DNA of 64,000 nucleotides, from contig CASGED010000002.1 of NCBI GenBank assembly GCA_949300425.1, forward strand, positions 1-64,000. Direction: 5' to 3'. The translations under genes were made by a program, and so were the position numbers. The notes under the pieces are model-generated. The model saw nothing but the letters and a program-made list of their open reading frames with translations, was not told where the DNA came from and searched no databases. The DNA comes from an uncultured Bacteroides sp. (GTDB taxonomy: Bacteria > Bacteroidota > Bacteroidia > Bacteroidales > Bacteroidaceae). This document shows, piece after piece, positions 1 to 8,969 of this stretch (position 1 is the stretch's first letter; the number at the start of each line of letters is the position of its first letter).

Positions 1-67
1 CACCAGGAATCGAACCGGGGACACAAGGATTTTCAGTCCTTTGCTCTACCAACTGAGCTATGACACC
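1..67 (-). tRNA. tRNA-Phe (GAA), 3' end cut by window edge
   Basis: Read on the minus strand, the gene starts at 67 with acceptor GGTGTCA, followed by a D arm (AGCTCAGTTGGTAGAGC), an anticodon loop CTGAAAA with anticodon GAA, and a T arm with TTCGATT. The last five acceptor bases lie outside the window. The T stem has one C-T mismatch. A consensus promoter lies just upstream at 89-118. Confidence 0.93.
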
Positions 68-88
68 ATCGCTTTGGGATTGCGGGTG

Positions 89-118
89 CAAAGGTAGTGA
101 AAGTTTTGGACTGTGCAA
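89..118 (-). promoter_or_regulatory. Bacteroides-type promoter for tRNA-Phe
   Basis: On the minus strand, TTG at 118-116 is followed after 19 bp by TACCTTTG at 96-89. This matches the Bacteroides sigma-ABfr pattern TTTG, N19-21, TAnnTTTG. The expected transcription start near 82 lies about 15 bp before the mature tRNA. Confidence 0.7.
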
Positions 119-138
119 GGGATTGGATGAAAAAAAAC

Positions 139-1197
139 TCATTCAACCAATGGATTTGTGTCTTTTTCATCCTTTAATGGATTCCACCCTTGGGCTTTCA
201 ATTCAAATTCCTGGCCGTCGCGGGTGATGAGGGCACAGCCTAGTTCGGGCTTGGTGATGTGGCCTATCAGCTTTACGCCTTCCATGTCTTGTATCTTTTC
301 GTGGTCGGCTATGGGCACGGTGAACAACAGTTCGTAATCTTCGCCTCCGTTCAAGGCGCAGGTGGTGAGGTTCATGTTGAATTCTTCGGCCATGACTGCG
401 GTTTGGTAATCGATAGGGATATGTTCCTCGTAGACGCGGCATCCGGCGTGACTCTGCGTACAGATGTGCAACAGCTCGGATGAAAGCCCGTCTGAGATGT
501 CCATCATAGCGGTGGGCACAATGTCAGCTTTACGCAGCTTTTGGATGATGTCGCGTCGTGCTTCAGGTTTGAGTTGGCGTTCAAGCAGGTATTCTTTCCC
601 GGCAAAATCAGGTTGCATTTCCTCGCCTTTTCCACGGAGGGCAGCTTTCTCTCGTTCCAAAAGTTGAAGCCCCATGTAGGCGGCACCTAAATCTCCGCTT
701 ACGCAGATGAGATCCGTCTCTTTGGCTCCGTTCCGATAAACGACTTTCCCTTTTTCCCCTTCGCCAATGCAAGTGATGCTGATGGTCAGACCGGTGAGCG
801 ATGAAGTGGTGTCGCCTCCCGCGATGTCTACCCCATATTCCTCACACGCTAAGCGGATGCCGGCATAGAGCGCCTCCATGTCTTCAATGCAAAAACGTTT
901 GGAAATGCCTAAAGAAACTGTGATTTGGCGCGGAGTACCGTTCATGGCGTAGATGTCGGAGAAGTTGACTACAGCCGATTTATAACCTAAATGTTTTAAG
1001 GGCACATAGGTAAGGTCGAAGTGTACGCCTTCCAGCAGGAGATCGGTTGTGACCAATATTTCTTTATCGGCAGGGTAGGAGAGGACGGCGGCATCATCTC
1101 CCACGCCATACAGGGTCGATTTATTTTGCAGTTCAATGCCCTCGGTGAGGTGGCGGATGAGGCCGAACTCACCGAGAGTTGCTATTTCTGTTCTCAT
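139..1197 (-). CDS. thiL: Thiamine-monophosphate kinase
   Basis: The 352-residue protein matches ThiL, which phosphorylates thiamine monophosphate to thiamine diphosphate with ATP in the cytoplasm, the last step of cofactor synthesis. Visible signatures are the Mg/ATP loop GDDAA near residue 33, DLLLEGVHF near 52, AGGDTTSS near 126, and a late GGEDYELLF motif. Length is normal for the family. It is the last gene of the minus-strand run that includes punA, with 11 bp between the two genes. Nothing appears broken. Confidence 0.95.
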   Translation of the reverse strand: MRTEIATLGEFGLIRHLTEGIELQNKSTLYGVGDDAAVLSYPADKEILVTTDLLLEGVHFDLTYVPLKHLGYKSAVVNFSDIYAMNGTPRQITVSLGISKRFCIEDMEALYAGIRLACEEYGVDIAGGDTTSSLTGLTISITCIGEGEKGKVVYRNGAKETDLICVSGDLGAAYMGLQLLEREKAALRGKGEEMQPDFAGKEYLLERQLKPEARRDIIQKLRKADIVPTAMMDISDGLSSELLHICTQSHAGCRVYEEHIPIDYQTAVMAEEFNMNLTTCALNGGEDYELLFTVPIADHEKIQDMEGVKLIGHITKPELGCALITRDGQEFELKAQGWNPLKDEKDTNPLVE

Positions 1198-1208
1198 GTT
1201 TTCTATGT

Positions 1209-2018
1209 TTAAGCGCGGTTAATCAGTTCACGCATGATTTCCGTCATGCGGGGTTGAGCTTCGTCTGCGGCTTTCTGTACTTCTTCGTGCGATACTTCCA
1301 CTATTTGTCCTTCCAGACCAAGGTCGGTAATGACCGATACGCCGAACACTTTGATGCCGCAATGGTTGGCTACGATAACTTCAGGAACGGTAGACATGCC
1401 TACGGCGTCCGCCCCCATAATGTGGAACATCTTGTATTCGGCAGGAGTTTCGAATGTAGGTCCTTGCGTGCCAAGGTAAACACCGTGTTGCACCTTGATG
1501 CCTTTTTCTTGGGCGATGGCGTCGGCCTTGCGGATAAGTTCACGGTCATAAGCCTGGCTCATATCCGGAAAACGGGGGCCGTAGGGAATGTTCTTCCCGC
1601 GCAAGGGGTGTTCGGGGAAGAGGTTGATGTGGTCGGTGATAATCATGAGGTCGCCGATGGAGAAAGCCGGATTCATGCCTCCGGCGGCATTGGACACAAA
1701 GAGGGTCTTGATGCCCAGTTCTCGCATGACGCGTACGGGGAAGGTCACTTCCTGCATGGAATATCCTTCGTAGAAGTGGAAGCGGCCTTGCATGGCCATG
1801 ATGTCTTTCTGTCCCAACTTGCCGAAGATAAGTTTGCCGCTATGGCCTTCTACGGTAGACAGGGGGAAGTGAGGGATGTCTTTGTAGCTTATTTCGTACT
1901 TATCGGTGATTTCGTCGGCAAGGCTTCCCAAGCCGGTACCAAGGATGATGGCCGTTTCGGGGCTGGTGTGCATCTTTCCTTTAAGGAAGGCAGCTGTTTC
2001 TTGAATGTGTTCTAACAT
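1209..2018 (-). CDS. punA: Purine-nucleoside phosphorylase
   Basis: This 269-residue trimeric-type (class I) purine nucleoside phosphorylase cleaves purine nucleosides with phosphate to the base and ribose-1-phosphate in salvage. Family marks include ILGTGLGSLAD near residue 25, the phosphate-binding GRFHFYEGYS segment, SNAAGGMNP, and a late MSTVPEV segment around the substrate site. Its 5' end overlaps the 3' end of lpxK by 38 bp in another frame, so the two are probably translationally coupled. The start at 2018 gives the usual N-terminus of the family. Confidence 0.94.
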   Translation of the reverse strand: MLEHIQETAAFLKGKMHTSPETAIILGTGLGSLADEITDKYEISYKDIPHFPLSTVEGHSGKLIFGKLGQKDIMAMQGRFHFYEGYSMQEVTFPVRVMRELGIKTLFVSNAAGGMNPAFSIGDLMIITDHINLFPEHPLRGKNIPYGPRFPDMSQAYDRELIRKADAIAQEKGIKVQHGVYLGTQGPTFETPAEYKMFHIMGADAVGMSTVPEVIVANHCGIKVFGVSVITDLGLEGQIVEVSHEEVQKAADEAQPRMTEIMRELINRA

Positions 2019-3090
2019 ATTTCAATATATTTTGGTTGAATATCTCTTTTTGGTTCAACAGGAAATCTACCTCAATAGGCAGCACGTGAATGTGCGGCTT
2101 CAGTTCCGGAGGAAGTGCGGGATGGTCTTTAAGGCGTGCCGCATCTTTCTCGGTGGTGAGGATGAAACGGTTCTTTGCTTCCATCTGTGCGAATTTTTGT
2201 CCGATGAGGCGCAAGTCGCCCGTGCTGAAGTCATGATGGTCTCCGAATGCCAACAAGGTGACTTGCCGCGTATATCGTTGCACTTCTTCTTGCATAGGGC
2301 GGGGTGAGGCAATGCCCGTTACCAGCAGAATCTGTGTGTCTTCTCCCGTAAGCGAGTCGGGCAAGATTTGCCGGGCGGCTTGTCCGGGAAACAGAGGCCT
2401 GGGGCTGCCGTAGCGCACTTGTGTGAAGTATAGCTGCTGGCAGGGGTAGAGTTGCAGGCGTTTAGCTGTGATGTTGAAGTCTATCGGCTTAATGTCTCTC
2501 GGACATTTGGTCACAATGACTATCTGCGCGCGATATTTGCCTGATGTCGGTTCGCGCAACAGGCCGGCAGGCAACAGGCGGTCTTCGCAAAACAAGCGGT
2601 TGTAGTCGGTAAGCAGGATGTTTAGCCCGGCATTGACATAACGGTGCTGGAAAGCATCGTCCAGCAAGATGACATCGGTGCGGGGAGTGTCCATTTGCAT
2701 CAATTTCTCGATACCCTCTCTGCGGTCGGCGTCCACGGCCACTCGTACGTTAGGGAACTTCTGTTTCATCTGACAAGGCTCGTCGCCCACCTCCCAAGCG
2801 GTGCTTTGCGGAGTAGCCAATACGTAGCCTTTCGTCTTACGCTTATACCCTCGACTCAACGTAGCTACCTGTAAACCTGCTTGTTGAAGCAAACGAATGA
2901 GGTATTCCGTATGGGGCGTCTTACCCGTGCCTCCCGCGGCTAAGTTTCCGATGCAGATGACGGGTATGCGAAAACTCTTTGACCGGAGCCATCCCCAGTC
3001 AAAGAGCTTATTTCGCAAGCCTACACCCCACCCATAAAGCCAGGAGAAGGGCAAAAGCCAATAGTTGATGTCGGGGCGGTGATCTGTCAT
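1981..3090 (-). CDS. lpxK: Tetraacyldisaccharide 4'-kinase
   Basis: LpxK phosphorylates the 4' position of the lipid A disaccharide at the inner membrane. The 369-residue protein has a hydrophobic N-terminal stretch (YWLLPFSWLYGWGVGLRN), the Walker A region GNLAAGGTGKTP near residue 49, LSRGYKRK, and DDAFQHRYV carrying the catalytic-region Asp. These fit the family well. It follows sppA by 20 bp and runs 38 bp into punA, an unusually long overlap between functionally unrelated genes. Confidence 0.94.
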   Translation of the reverse strand: MTDHRPDINYWLLPFSWLYGWGVGLRNKLFDWGWLRSKSFRIPVICIGNLAAGGTGKTPHTEYLIRLLQQAGLQVATLSRGYKRKTKGYVLATPQSTAWEVGDEPCQMKQKFPNVRVAVDADRREGIEKLMQMDTPRTDVILLDDAFQHRYVNAGLNILLTDYNRLFCEDRLLPAGLLREPTSGKYRAQIVIVTKCPRDIKPIDFNITAKRLQLYPCQQLYFTQVRYGSPRPLFPGQAARQILPDSLTGEDTQILLVTGIASPRPMQEEVQRYTRQVTLLAFGDHHDFSTGDLRLIGQKFAQMEAKNRFILTTEKDAARLKDHPALPPELKPHIHVLPIEVDFLLNQKEIFNQNILKYVRTHSRNSCLP

Positions 3091-3110
3091 GTCCCTGTCT
3101 TACATTTTAA

Positions 3111-4886
3111 TTATTGTACATTCAGTTCGAACGGAAGGCGTGCCTGGATGCGGTCGCTTTGGTCGAAGTGCTCAATGAGGCGGAACTGGCGCAGAGCCTC
3201 GTCCATTTGTTTACCGCCCGGTAAGAGCGCTTTCACGTAGGTGGTGGGATTGGTGTTCATCAGCGTTTCCCAGAAAGACGCTTTTGCGGGATATGCCATT
3301 ACCGTATAGGCGTCTATGCCCGCTTTCTCAATGGCTATTTCCAAAGCGCGGTCCAATCCGCCCAGTTCGTCCACCAGGCCTAACTCTTTGGCCTTGGCGC
3401 CTGTCCATACACGTCCTTGCGCTATCTTGTCCAGTTCCTCTTTCTCAATGCCGCGGCCTTCGGAGCAACGGGTCAGGAAGAGGTCATAGCCTTGATTTAC
3501 CATATTTTGCATCAATCCTTGCTCGCCGGCGTTGAGTGGACGTCCTACGGCACCGAAGTCGGCATACTCATTGGTCTTCACCACGTCAAAATCCAATCCA
3601 ACTTTGTCCGTCAGTCCCTTTACGTTGGGGTACATGCCAAAGATGCCGATAGAGCCGGTGAGTGTGGTAGGTTCGGCCACGATGGTATCGGCGTTGCACG
3701 ACATGTAGTAACCGCCCGAAGCCGCATAGTCGCCCATGGAGACGATGACCGGTTTCTCTTTTTTAAGCTGGCTTACGGCATACCACAATTGTTCAGAGCC
3801 GAAAGCGCTTCCGCCCGGCGAGTTGACGCGCAGCACGACCGCCTTCACGTCCTCATTCTCTTGCAGGCGTCGCAGGTCGCGGATGACCTTGGAAGGTACA
3901 ATGACTTGTTCGGTGCTGAAAGCGGACATGTCATAATCGGTGATTTCACCGGCCGCATAATACACGGCTACGATGTTGCCGCTCTTGTCTTTGGGCATGT
4001 TCTTGCGGATGTTTATCATGTCGTTCAAGCCCAACAGGCGCAGGTCATCATCCTCATCGATGCCGGCCATCTGTTTCAGATAGTCGCGCACGTCATTCTG
4101 ATAGATGAGGGTATCTACCAGCCCGCACTTCACGCTCTCTTCCGAGGGCTTGAACATCAGCATCTCATCGGCGTACCGGTTGAGCTGCTCTACTTTGAGG
4201 CCTCGAGACGCCGACACGCCTTCGCAAAGGCGTTGCCAAATCGAGGAGATGTAGGCCGTCACCTGTTCACGGTTGGCTTCGCTCATCTCGGTGGCGATGA
4301 ACGGCTCTACGGCCGATTTGTAAGTGCCCACTTTGAATATCTGCATTTCCACGCCGATTTTCTCCAGCAAGTCTTTGTAGAACATGGGAGCCGCGGCGAT
4401 GCCTCGCCACTCCAGCGAGCCTTTGGGATTCATCATCACCTTGTCCGCCGCGCTGGCCAGGTAGTAAAGCCCTTGCGTGTAGTTGTCGGCGTAGGCGGCT
4501 ACAAACTTGCCGCTCTCTTTGAAGTCCAGCAAAGCGTCGCGTATTTCTTCGATGGAAGCATAGCCGGCCGTTAAGAAGTTGGCACGCAAGTAAATGCCCT
4601 TGATGTTTTCGTTTTCTTTCGCCTTGCGGATGGAGGACAAGATGTCATCCAGACCATAATACTGATAGTCTTCGCTCATGAACATGTCATAGGGCAGGGA
4701 CTGGTTACGTTCCAGCAATTCGCCTTTGAGGTCGAGCACCATGATAGAGTTTGCCCGTACTTCCGTCTCCGTGTCAGCTGAAGACACTGCGCTGAAGAAG
4801 AACAGGATACTGATAAAGAACAACGCCACGCTCGCGAGGATTAAACCTACTACGGTGGCAAACGTGAATTTTAGAAAATCTTTCAT
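3111..4886 (-). CDS. sppA: Signal peptide peptidase SppA, 67-kDa type
   Basis: This 591-residue membrane-anchored serine protease removes remnant signal peptides. It has one N-terminal membrane segment (about residues 5-35), then two tandem S49 peptidase domains as in E. coli SppA. The second domain carries GDYAASGGYYMSCNAD, with the serine nucleophile in the ASGGYY motif. The first domain holds the dyad Lys region near ADKVMMNPKGSLEWRG. Length matches the long form of the family. A possible -7 box sits at 4926-4933, 40 bp upstream of the start. Confidence 0.94.
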   Translation of the reverse strand: MKDFLKFTFATVVGLILASVALFFISILFFFSAVSSADTETEVRANSIMVLDLKGELLERNQSLPYDMFMSEDYQYYGLDDILSSIRKAKENENIKGIYLRANFLTAGYASIEEIRDALLDFKESGKFVAAYADNYTQGLYYLASAADKVMMNPKGSLEWRGIAAAPMFYKDLLEKIGVEMQIFKVGTYKSAVEPFIATEMSEANREQVTAYISSIWQRLCEGVSASRGLKVEQLNRYADEMLMFKPSEESVKCGLVDTLIYQNDVRDYLKQMAGIDEDDDLRLLGLNDMINIRKNMPKDKSGNIVAVYYAAGEITDYDMSAFSTEQVIVPSKVIRDLRRLQENEDVKAVVLRVNSPGGSAFGSEQLWYAVSQLKKEKPVIVSMGDYAASGGYYMSCNADTIVAEPTTLTGSIGIFGMYPNVKGLTDKVGLDFDVVKTNEYADFGAVGRPLNAGEQGLMQNMVNQGYDLFLTRCSEGRGIEKEELDKIAQGRVWTGAKAKELGLVDELGGLDRALEIAIEKAGIDAYTVMAYPAKASFWETLMNTNPTTYVKALLPGGKQMDEALRQFRLIEHFDQSDRIQARLPFELNVQ

Positions 4887-4925
4887 CTTACAAATATCGT
4901 TTTATGCAACTCTCGTTTGAGTTAA

Positions 4926-4933
4926 CAAAGATA
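4926..4933 (-). promoter_or_regulatory. Candidate -7 box for sppA
   Basis: The minus strand reads TATCTTTG, matching TAnnTTTG, in the 143-bp gap between dinB and sppA. I see no clear -33 element at 19-21 bp, so this is a partial match. It suggests sppA-lpxK-punA-thiL can be transcribed separately from MATE-dinB. Confidence 0.45.
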
Positions 4934-5029
4934 AATAAAAGGATTGAATTATGCCCTATATGTTTCAAGGTTTTTTGGCTTATCACACGGCTTGCATGTT
5001 TTCTTCCTGAAACACAACGATTTCATCCT

Positions 5030-6118
5030 CTATCCCCAATCGCTAAACTCAAAGCTAAGCTGCTCCCACGTGCCGCTTACGTCCGGCTCATGATGCGGAT
5101 TGGACACGGAGAGGCCGATGAGCCGGATGGGATGCTCCGCGTAATCCACTTCCTTCAAGAGTTGCTTGGCGAGGGGAAGAATGGTGTCGAGCGACGTCAG
5201 TTCCTGCGGACGGGTGACGCTGCGGGTGATTTGCGTGAAGTCGTGGAACTTGATTTTCAGCGTCAGCGTGTTGCCTTTGAACTGCTTGCCGTCGAGCCGG
5301 CGTACCAGTTCCACCGCCACATGGTAAAGCTCGATGATGACGGATGACGTCCGGTTGATGTCCTTCTCCAACGTACGCTCGCAACCGATGGACTTGCGCA
5401 CACGCACCGCCTCTACCGGACGCAAGTCGATGCCCCGTGCGAAGTCGTAATAAATCGCCCCCACCTTGCCGAACTCACGGGTAAGTGACTCCAACGAGCG
5501 GGTACGCAACTGGGCGCCATTGTGTATGCCCAACAGGTGCATCCGCTTGGCGGTGACAGGCCCTACGCCCCAAAAGCTCTCGATGGGAAGGCGGGCGATG
5601 AAGTCCAACGCCTGGTCGGGATGGATGGTGCAAAGGCCGTCGGGCTTGCGGTAATCAGACGCTATCTTGGCCAGGAACTTGTTGTAGGACACGCCCGCCG
5701 ATGCTACTAAGCACAGTCGCTCGCGTACCTTCCGTTTGATTTCCTTGGCGATGTCTACGGCCAGTTCGATACCCGGCTTGTTTACGGTTACGTCCAGGAA
5801 GGCTTCGTCCAAGGAGATAGGTTCGATGATGTCGGTATATTCGTGGAAGATTTCGTGTATCTGGCGGGAGACTTCTTTGTAGACACTCATGCGGCCGGGG
5901 ACGAAGATGAGTTGCGGGCAGATGCGTTTGGCCTTTTGCGAGGACATGGCGGAGCGCACTCCGTATCGGCGCGCCTCATAGCTGGCGGCAGCCACCACGC
6001 CCCGCTCCTCGGCATGGCCCACGGCGATGGGCTTGCCCCGCAGTTCGGGATTATCCCGTTGCTCCACCGAAGCATAGAAGGCGTCCATATCTATATGTAT
6101 AATCTTCCGCTCCGCCAC
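5030..6118 (-). CDS. dinB: DNA polymerase IV (Y-family)
   Basis: The 362-residue protein is a Y-family translesion polymerase. It starts with the catalytic-domain motif IIHIDMDAFYASVEQRD, has YEARRYGVRSAMSS, and SLDEAFLDVT containing the second acidic catalytic pair (near residues 103-104). Helix-hairpin-helix and little-finger regions follow, including FWGVGPVTAKRM. The gene starts 3 bp after the MATE stop, so the two are co-transcribed. The C-terminus shows no clear beta-clamp box I can name. Confidence 0.95.
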   Translation of the reverse strand: MAERKIIHIDMDAFYASVEQRDNPELRGKPIAVGHAEERGVVAAASYEARRYGVRSAMSSQKAKRICPQLIFVPGRMSVYKEVSRQIHEIFHEYTDIIEPISLDEAFLDVTVNKPGIELAVDIAKEIKRKVRERLCLVASAGVSYNKFLAKIASDYRKPDGLCTIHPDQALDFIARLPIESFWGVGPVTAKRMHLLGIHNGAQLRTRSLESLTREFGKVGAIYYDFARGIDLRPVEAVRVRKSIGCERTLEKDINRTSSVIIELYHVAVELVRRLDGKQFKGNTLTLKIKFHDFTQITRSVTRPQELTSLDTILPLAKQLLKEVDYAEHPIRLIGLSVSNPHHEPDVSGTWEQLSFEFSDWG

Positions 6119-6121
6119 GGC

Positions 6122-7465
6122 CTATCTCCTTATCAGCTTAATCCGTTTGTAGACGTAGATAAAGGCGGGTATCAGGAAGGCGTCGGCGAATATCCATGCC
6201 GTAGGGTCGCCGAAGCAGACGGCGATGTAGCCCCATGCCGGCACCGCCAATACGCTGACTAAGATGCGGGCTATCATCTCCGACACGCCGGACAGCATGG
6301 CCAGCCCCGTGAATCCCGCTCCCTGGATGGTGTAGCGCAGGATGCAAAGCAGTCCCAAGACAGGGAAGAAGCATACGGACACATGCAGGAAGAGCGCCGT
6401 GTCGTTGAGTATCTCCACCTCGCCCGGCTCGACGAAGAGTAGAGCGATGGTGCGTGCCCCTAATATCAGCACCACGAACGTAAACACCCAGTAAATCATC
6501 ATCATCAGCGCGCTCGACTTCACGCCCTGCCAGATGCGCTCCGGCTTGCCCGCCCCGTAGTTCTGCCCTGCAAAGGTAGCCATGGCGATACCCAAGCTCT
6601 CGAACGTGCAGATGAAGAGCATCTTGATGCGCATACCGGCGGTGAAGGCGGCCACACAAGCCGTGCCCAACGCATTGTTGGCGCTCTGCAACATGATGCT
6701 GCCGATGGCGGTGATGGAGAACTGTAGTCCCATGGGCATACCGATGTACAACAGCGTGCGGGCCAAGGCCCCGTTGAACTTCCGTTCGGAGGGCGTGGCG
6801 CGCAGGATGTCGAAGTGACGCATCATATAGCGGTAGCACAACGCGGCGGACACGCCTTGCGACACCACCGTGGCAATGGCCGCTCCCGCCACGCCCCAAT
6901 CGAGGACAAGGATGCAGAAGAGGTCGAGCACGATGTTGAGCACGGTGGAGAACAGCAGGAACCAGAACGGCGTCTTGCTGTCGCCCAAGGCACGGATGAT
7001 GCTGGACAGCAGGTTGTAGAAGAACGTGCAGGGAATGCCGATGAACGTGATGAGCAGATACCAGTAAGCCCCCTCGTAGATGTTGTCCGGCGTACGCATC
7101 CAGCGCAGGATGTCGCCGCAGAGCACACACGTCAGTGCGGTCAGAACCACCGACATGATGCCCGCCAGTTGCAGGCTGACGGCTACGTAACGGCGCATGG
7201 TGGCATAGTCCCTTGCCCCGAACTTCTGCGCCACGGGGATGCCGAAGCCGCCGCAACACCCGTTGCAGAACCCTAATATGAGGAACACCACCGACGTGCT
7301 GGCTCCCACCGAAGCCAGGGCGTTGATGCCCAAGAACTTGCCCACGATGGCCGCGTCGACCAGCGAGTAGGTCTGTTGCAGCATGTTGCCCAGCAGCAGG
7401 GGCAATGTAAAGTAGAAGATTTGCGGAAGCGTCCGCCCTTCAGTCATCTCCTTGGATGTAGCCAT
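6122..7465 (-). CDS. MATE-family multidrug/cation efflux transporter
   Basis: A 447-residue, 12-helix inner-membrane protein of the MATE (NorM/DinF-like) family, expected to export drugs or toxic cations using an ion gradient. The N-terminus PQIFYFTLPLLLGNMLQQTYSLVD and repeat-half signature are typical. I chose ATG at 7465 over 7495 because an AGGAGG-like site lies 11 bases before it and a -7 box overlaps the longer start. Substrate cannot be read from sequence. dinB follows after 3 bp. Confidence 0.9.
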   Translation of the reverse strand: MATSKEMTEGRTLPQIFYFTLPLLLGNMLQQTYSLVDAAIVGKFLGINALASVGASTSVVFLILGFCNGCCGGFGIPVAQKFGARDYATMRRYVAVSLQLAGIMSVVLTALTCVLCGDILRWMRTPDNIYEGAYWYLLITFIGIPCTFFYNLLSSIIRALGDSKTPFWFLLFSTVLNIVLDLFCILVLDWGVAGAAIATVVSQGVSAALCYRYMMRHFDILRATPSERKFNGALARTLLYIGMPMGLQFSITAIGSIMLQSANNALGTACVAAFTAGMRIKMLFICTFESLGIAMATFAGQNYGAGKPERIWQGVKSSALMMMIYWVFTFVVLILGARTIALLFVEPGEVEILNDTALFLHVSVCFFPVLGLLCILRYTIQGAGFTGLAMLSGVSEMIARILVSVLAVPAWGYIAVCFGDPTAWIFADAFLIPAFIYVYKRIKLIRR

Positions 7466-7492
7466 ACTCTTATACCCTCCTGAAAAACGCCG

Positions 7493-7500
7493 CAAAATTA
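7493..7500 (-). promoter_or_regulatory. Candidate -7 box for MATE-dinB
   Basis: The minus strand reads TAATTTTG, matching TAnnTTTG, 28 bp upstream of the chosen MATE start. No convincing -33 partner is visible. The 142-bp gap to phnW holds nothing else I recognise. Confidence 0.4.
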
Positions 7501-7607
7501 CTGCTTTTTTCGTTACCGCGTCATGACGGAAGTCAAAAAAAGAACAAGGGAAGAAGCCGCCTTATAGCGGAGCTTCCTCCCCCTGTCGTTCACTATGGAA
7601 ACTCTTG

Positions 7608-8699
7608 TCAATAACGGCATCCGCGCACCGCCTCTATCAGCCGCCGGAAGTCATCGGGATGCACGTCGCCGATGTTGCCGATGCGGAAGGTGTCCGCCTG
7701 CGATATCTTGCCGGGATAGATGACGAAACCCTGTGCCTTCAACTGGGCATAGAAGTCCTTGAAGTCGAAGCCCGCGTGCGGATAGAGGAATGAGGTGATG
7801 ATGGGCGACTGGATGGCGTCGGGCAGCAGCGTCTCGAAGCCCAAGGAACGCATCCCCTCCACCAGCACGCGGTGGTTCTCGCAGTAGCGTTGATGACGGG
7901 CCTCCACGCCGCCTTCCTCCTTCAGTTCCTCCATGGCCTGCTTGAAGGCGCGCACCACGTGGGTAGGCGAGGTGAAACGCCACTTGCCGTGCCCCTGCTC
8001 CATGGTCTTCCATTGGTCATAGATGTCCAATGACAGCGAGCGGCTTACTCCCTGGCAACGTTCCAGTTCCGAGCGGCGGGCGATGATGAAGCCGAAGCCC
8101 GGCACGCCCTGTATGCACTTGTTGGCGCTGCTGATGAGGAAGTCTGCGCCCAGGTCCCACACATCGAGCGGCACGCCGCCGAAGCTGCTCATGGCATCCA
8201 CAATCAGCCGCTTGCCATACATCTTCACCACGTGGGCCACGTCCTTCAGCGGGTTCAGGATGCCGGTCGTCGTCTCGCAGTGCACGATGGCCACGTGCGT
8301 GATTTCCGGGTTGTGCGCCAGGTAGTCGTCCACGTCCTCCACGGACACTTGCTCGGTCTCGTCAAAAGCCATCAGGTCGTAGCGCAGGCCGTGATACTCG
8401 GCTATGTGCCCCATGCGGTCGCCGTAAGCGCCGTTGCTCAGTATCAGGAGCTTGTCCGCATCGGGCTTCACGGCGCTGCCGATGACGGCCTCCACGCAAT
8501 ACGTCCCGCTGCCCTGCATCAGTATGGCGGTGTATTCGTCGGTGTGCGATGTGGCCAGTTCCACCAGCCCGTGGCGTACTTCTTCCACGATGCCCAGGTT
8601 ATAATCTTCGTCCCATGTGCACCAGTCGGCCATCATGGTTTGCTTTACGCTGTCGGTCGTTGTCAACGGACCGGGAGTCAAAAGAATGTAAGGTCTCAT
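7608..8699 (-). CDS. phnW: 2-aminoethylphosphonate--pyruvate transaminase
   Basis: This 363-residue PLP enzyme moves the amino group of 2-aminoethylphosphonate to pyruvate, giving phosphonoacetaldehyde and alanine. It begins [15 protein letters not shown], has [11 protein letters not shown] near residue 61, and the PLP-lysine segment [17 protein letters not shown], with Lys near 193. It appears intact. Its expected partner PhnX survives only as part of a chimera upstream (8970-10082), so the pathway may end at toxic phosphonoacetaldehyde or serve phosphonate synthesis. An unusual palindromic array separates the two genes. Confidence 0.95.
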   Translation of the reverse strand: MRPYILLTPGPLTTTDSVKQTMMADWCTWDEDYNLGIVEEVRHGLVELATSHTDEYTAILMQGSGTYCVEAVIGSAVKPDADKLLILSNGAYGDRMGHIAEYHGLRYDLMAFDETEQVSVEDVDDYLAHNPEITHVAIVHCETTTGILNPLKDVAHVVKMYGKRLIVDAMSSFGGVPLDVWDLGADFLISSANKCIQGVPGFGFIIARRSELERCQGVSRSLSLDIYDQWKTMEQGHGKWRFTSPTHVVRAFKQAMEELKEEGGVEARHQRYCENHRVLVEGMRSLGFETLLPDAIQSPIITSFLYPHAGFDFKDFYAQLKAQGFVIYPGKISQADTFRIGNIGDVHPDDFRRLIEAVRGCRY

Positions 8700-8773
8700 G
8701 TCTGTATATAATAATATGTTAAGTGATTATTCTATGATATCGTAAGTTATAAGTCCCGTATCTCCTATGTCAT

Positions 8774-8948
8774 AAGGTATATACCTTTGGGGTCATAAGG
8801 TATATACCTTTCTGCTCATAAAGTATATACCTTTTGGGTGATAAGGTATATACCTTTTAACCTGTAAGGTGTACACCTTTGCTGTCATAAGGTGTACACC
8901 TTTCATCCTATAAGGTGTACACCTTTTACCCCATAAGGTGTACACCTT
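8774..8948. repeat. Eight-unit 23-bp-period palindromic repeat array (array A)
   Basis: Eight 14-bp palindromes start at 8774, 8797, 8820, 8843, 8866, 8889, 8912 and 8935, exactly 23 bp apart. The first four read AAGGTATATACCTT (the third has one change), and the last four read AAGGTGTACACCTT. The A-to-G and T-to-C differences are paired, so the palindrome is kept. The 9-bp linkers vary freely apart from a common -AT end. The array lies between phnW and the PhnX chimera. It could be a protein-binding array, a series of RNA hairpins or a mobile repeat type. Confidence 0.97.
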
Positions 8949-8969
8949 TTGGGGTAGGAGATAGGCATG

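Noticed and set aside
1-67. Integration site for a mobile element at tRNA-Phe
   Set aside because: No integrase gene and no repeated tRNA end are visible in the window; the sequence on the other side is outside it.
3417-4574. 385-codon open frame on the plus strand opposite sppA
   Set aside because: It lies wholly antisense to a well-supported gene, has no recognisable family motif, and long antisense frames are common in this codon usage.
6138-7259. Alternative 373-codon frame on the minus strand inside the MATE gene
   Set aside because: It is Arg/His-rich, lacks membrane segments and overlaps the true gene in another frame.
8774-8948. CRISPR array
   Set aside because: Repeats are 14 bp and linkers 9 bp, far shorter than CRISPR units (about 25-47 bp repeats and spacers), and there are no cas genes. 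The same applies to arrays B and C.
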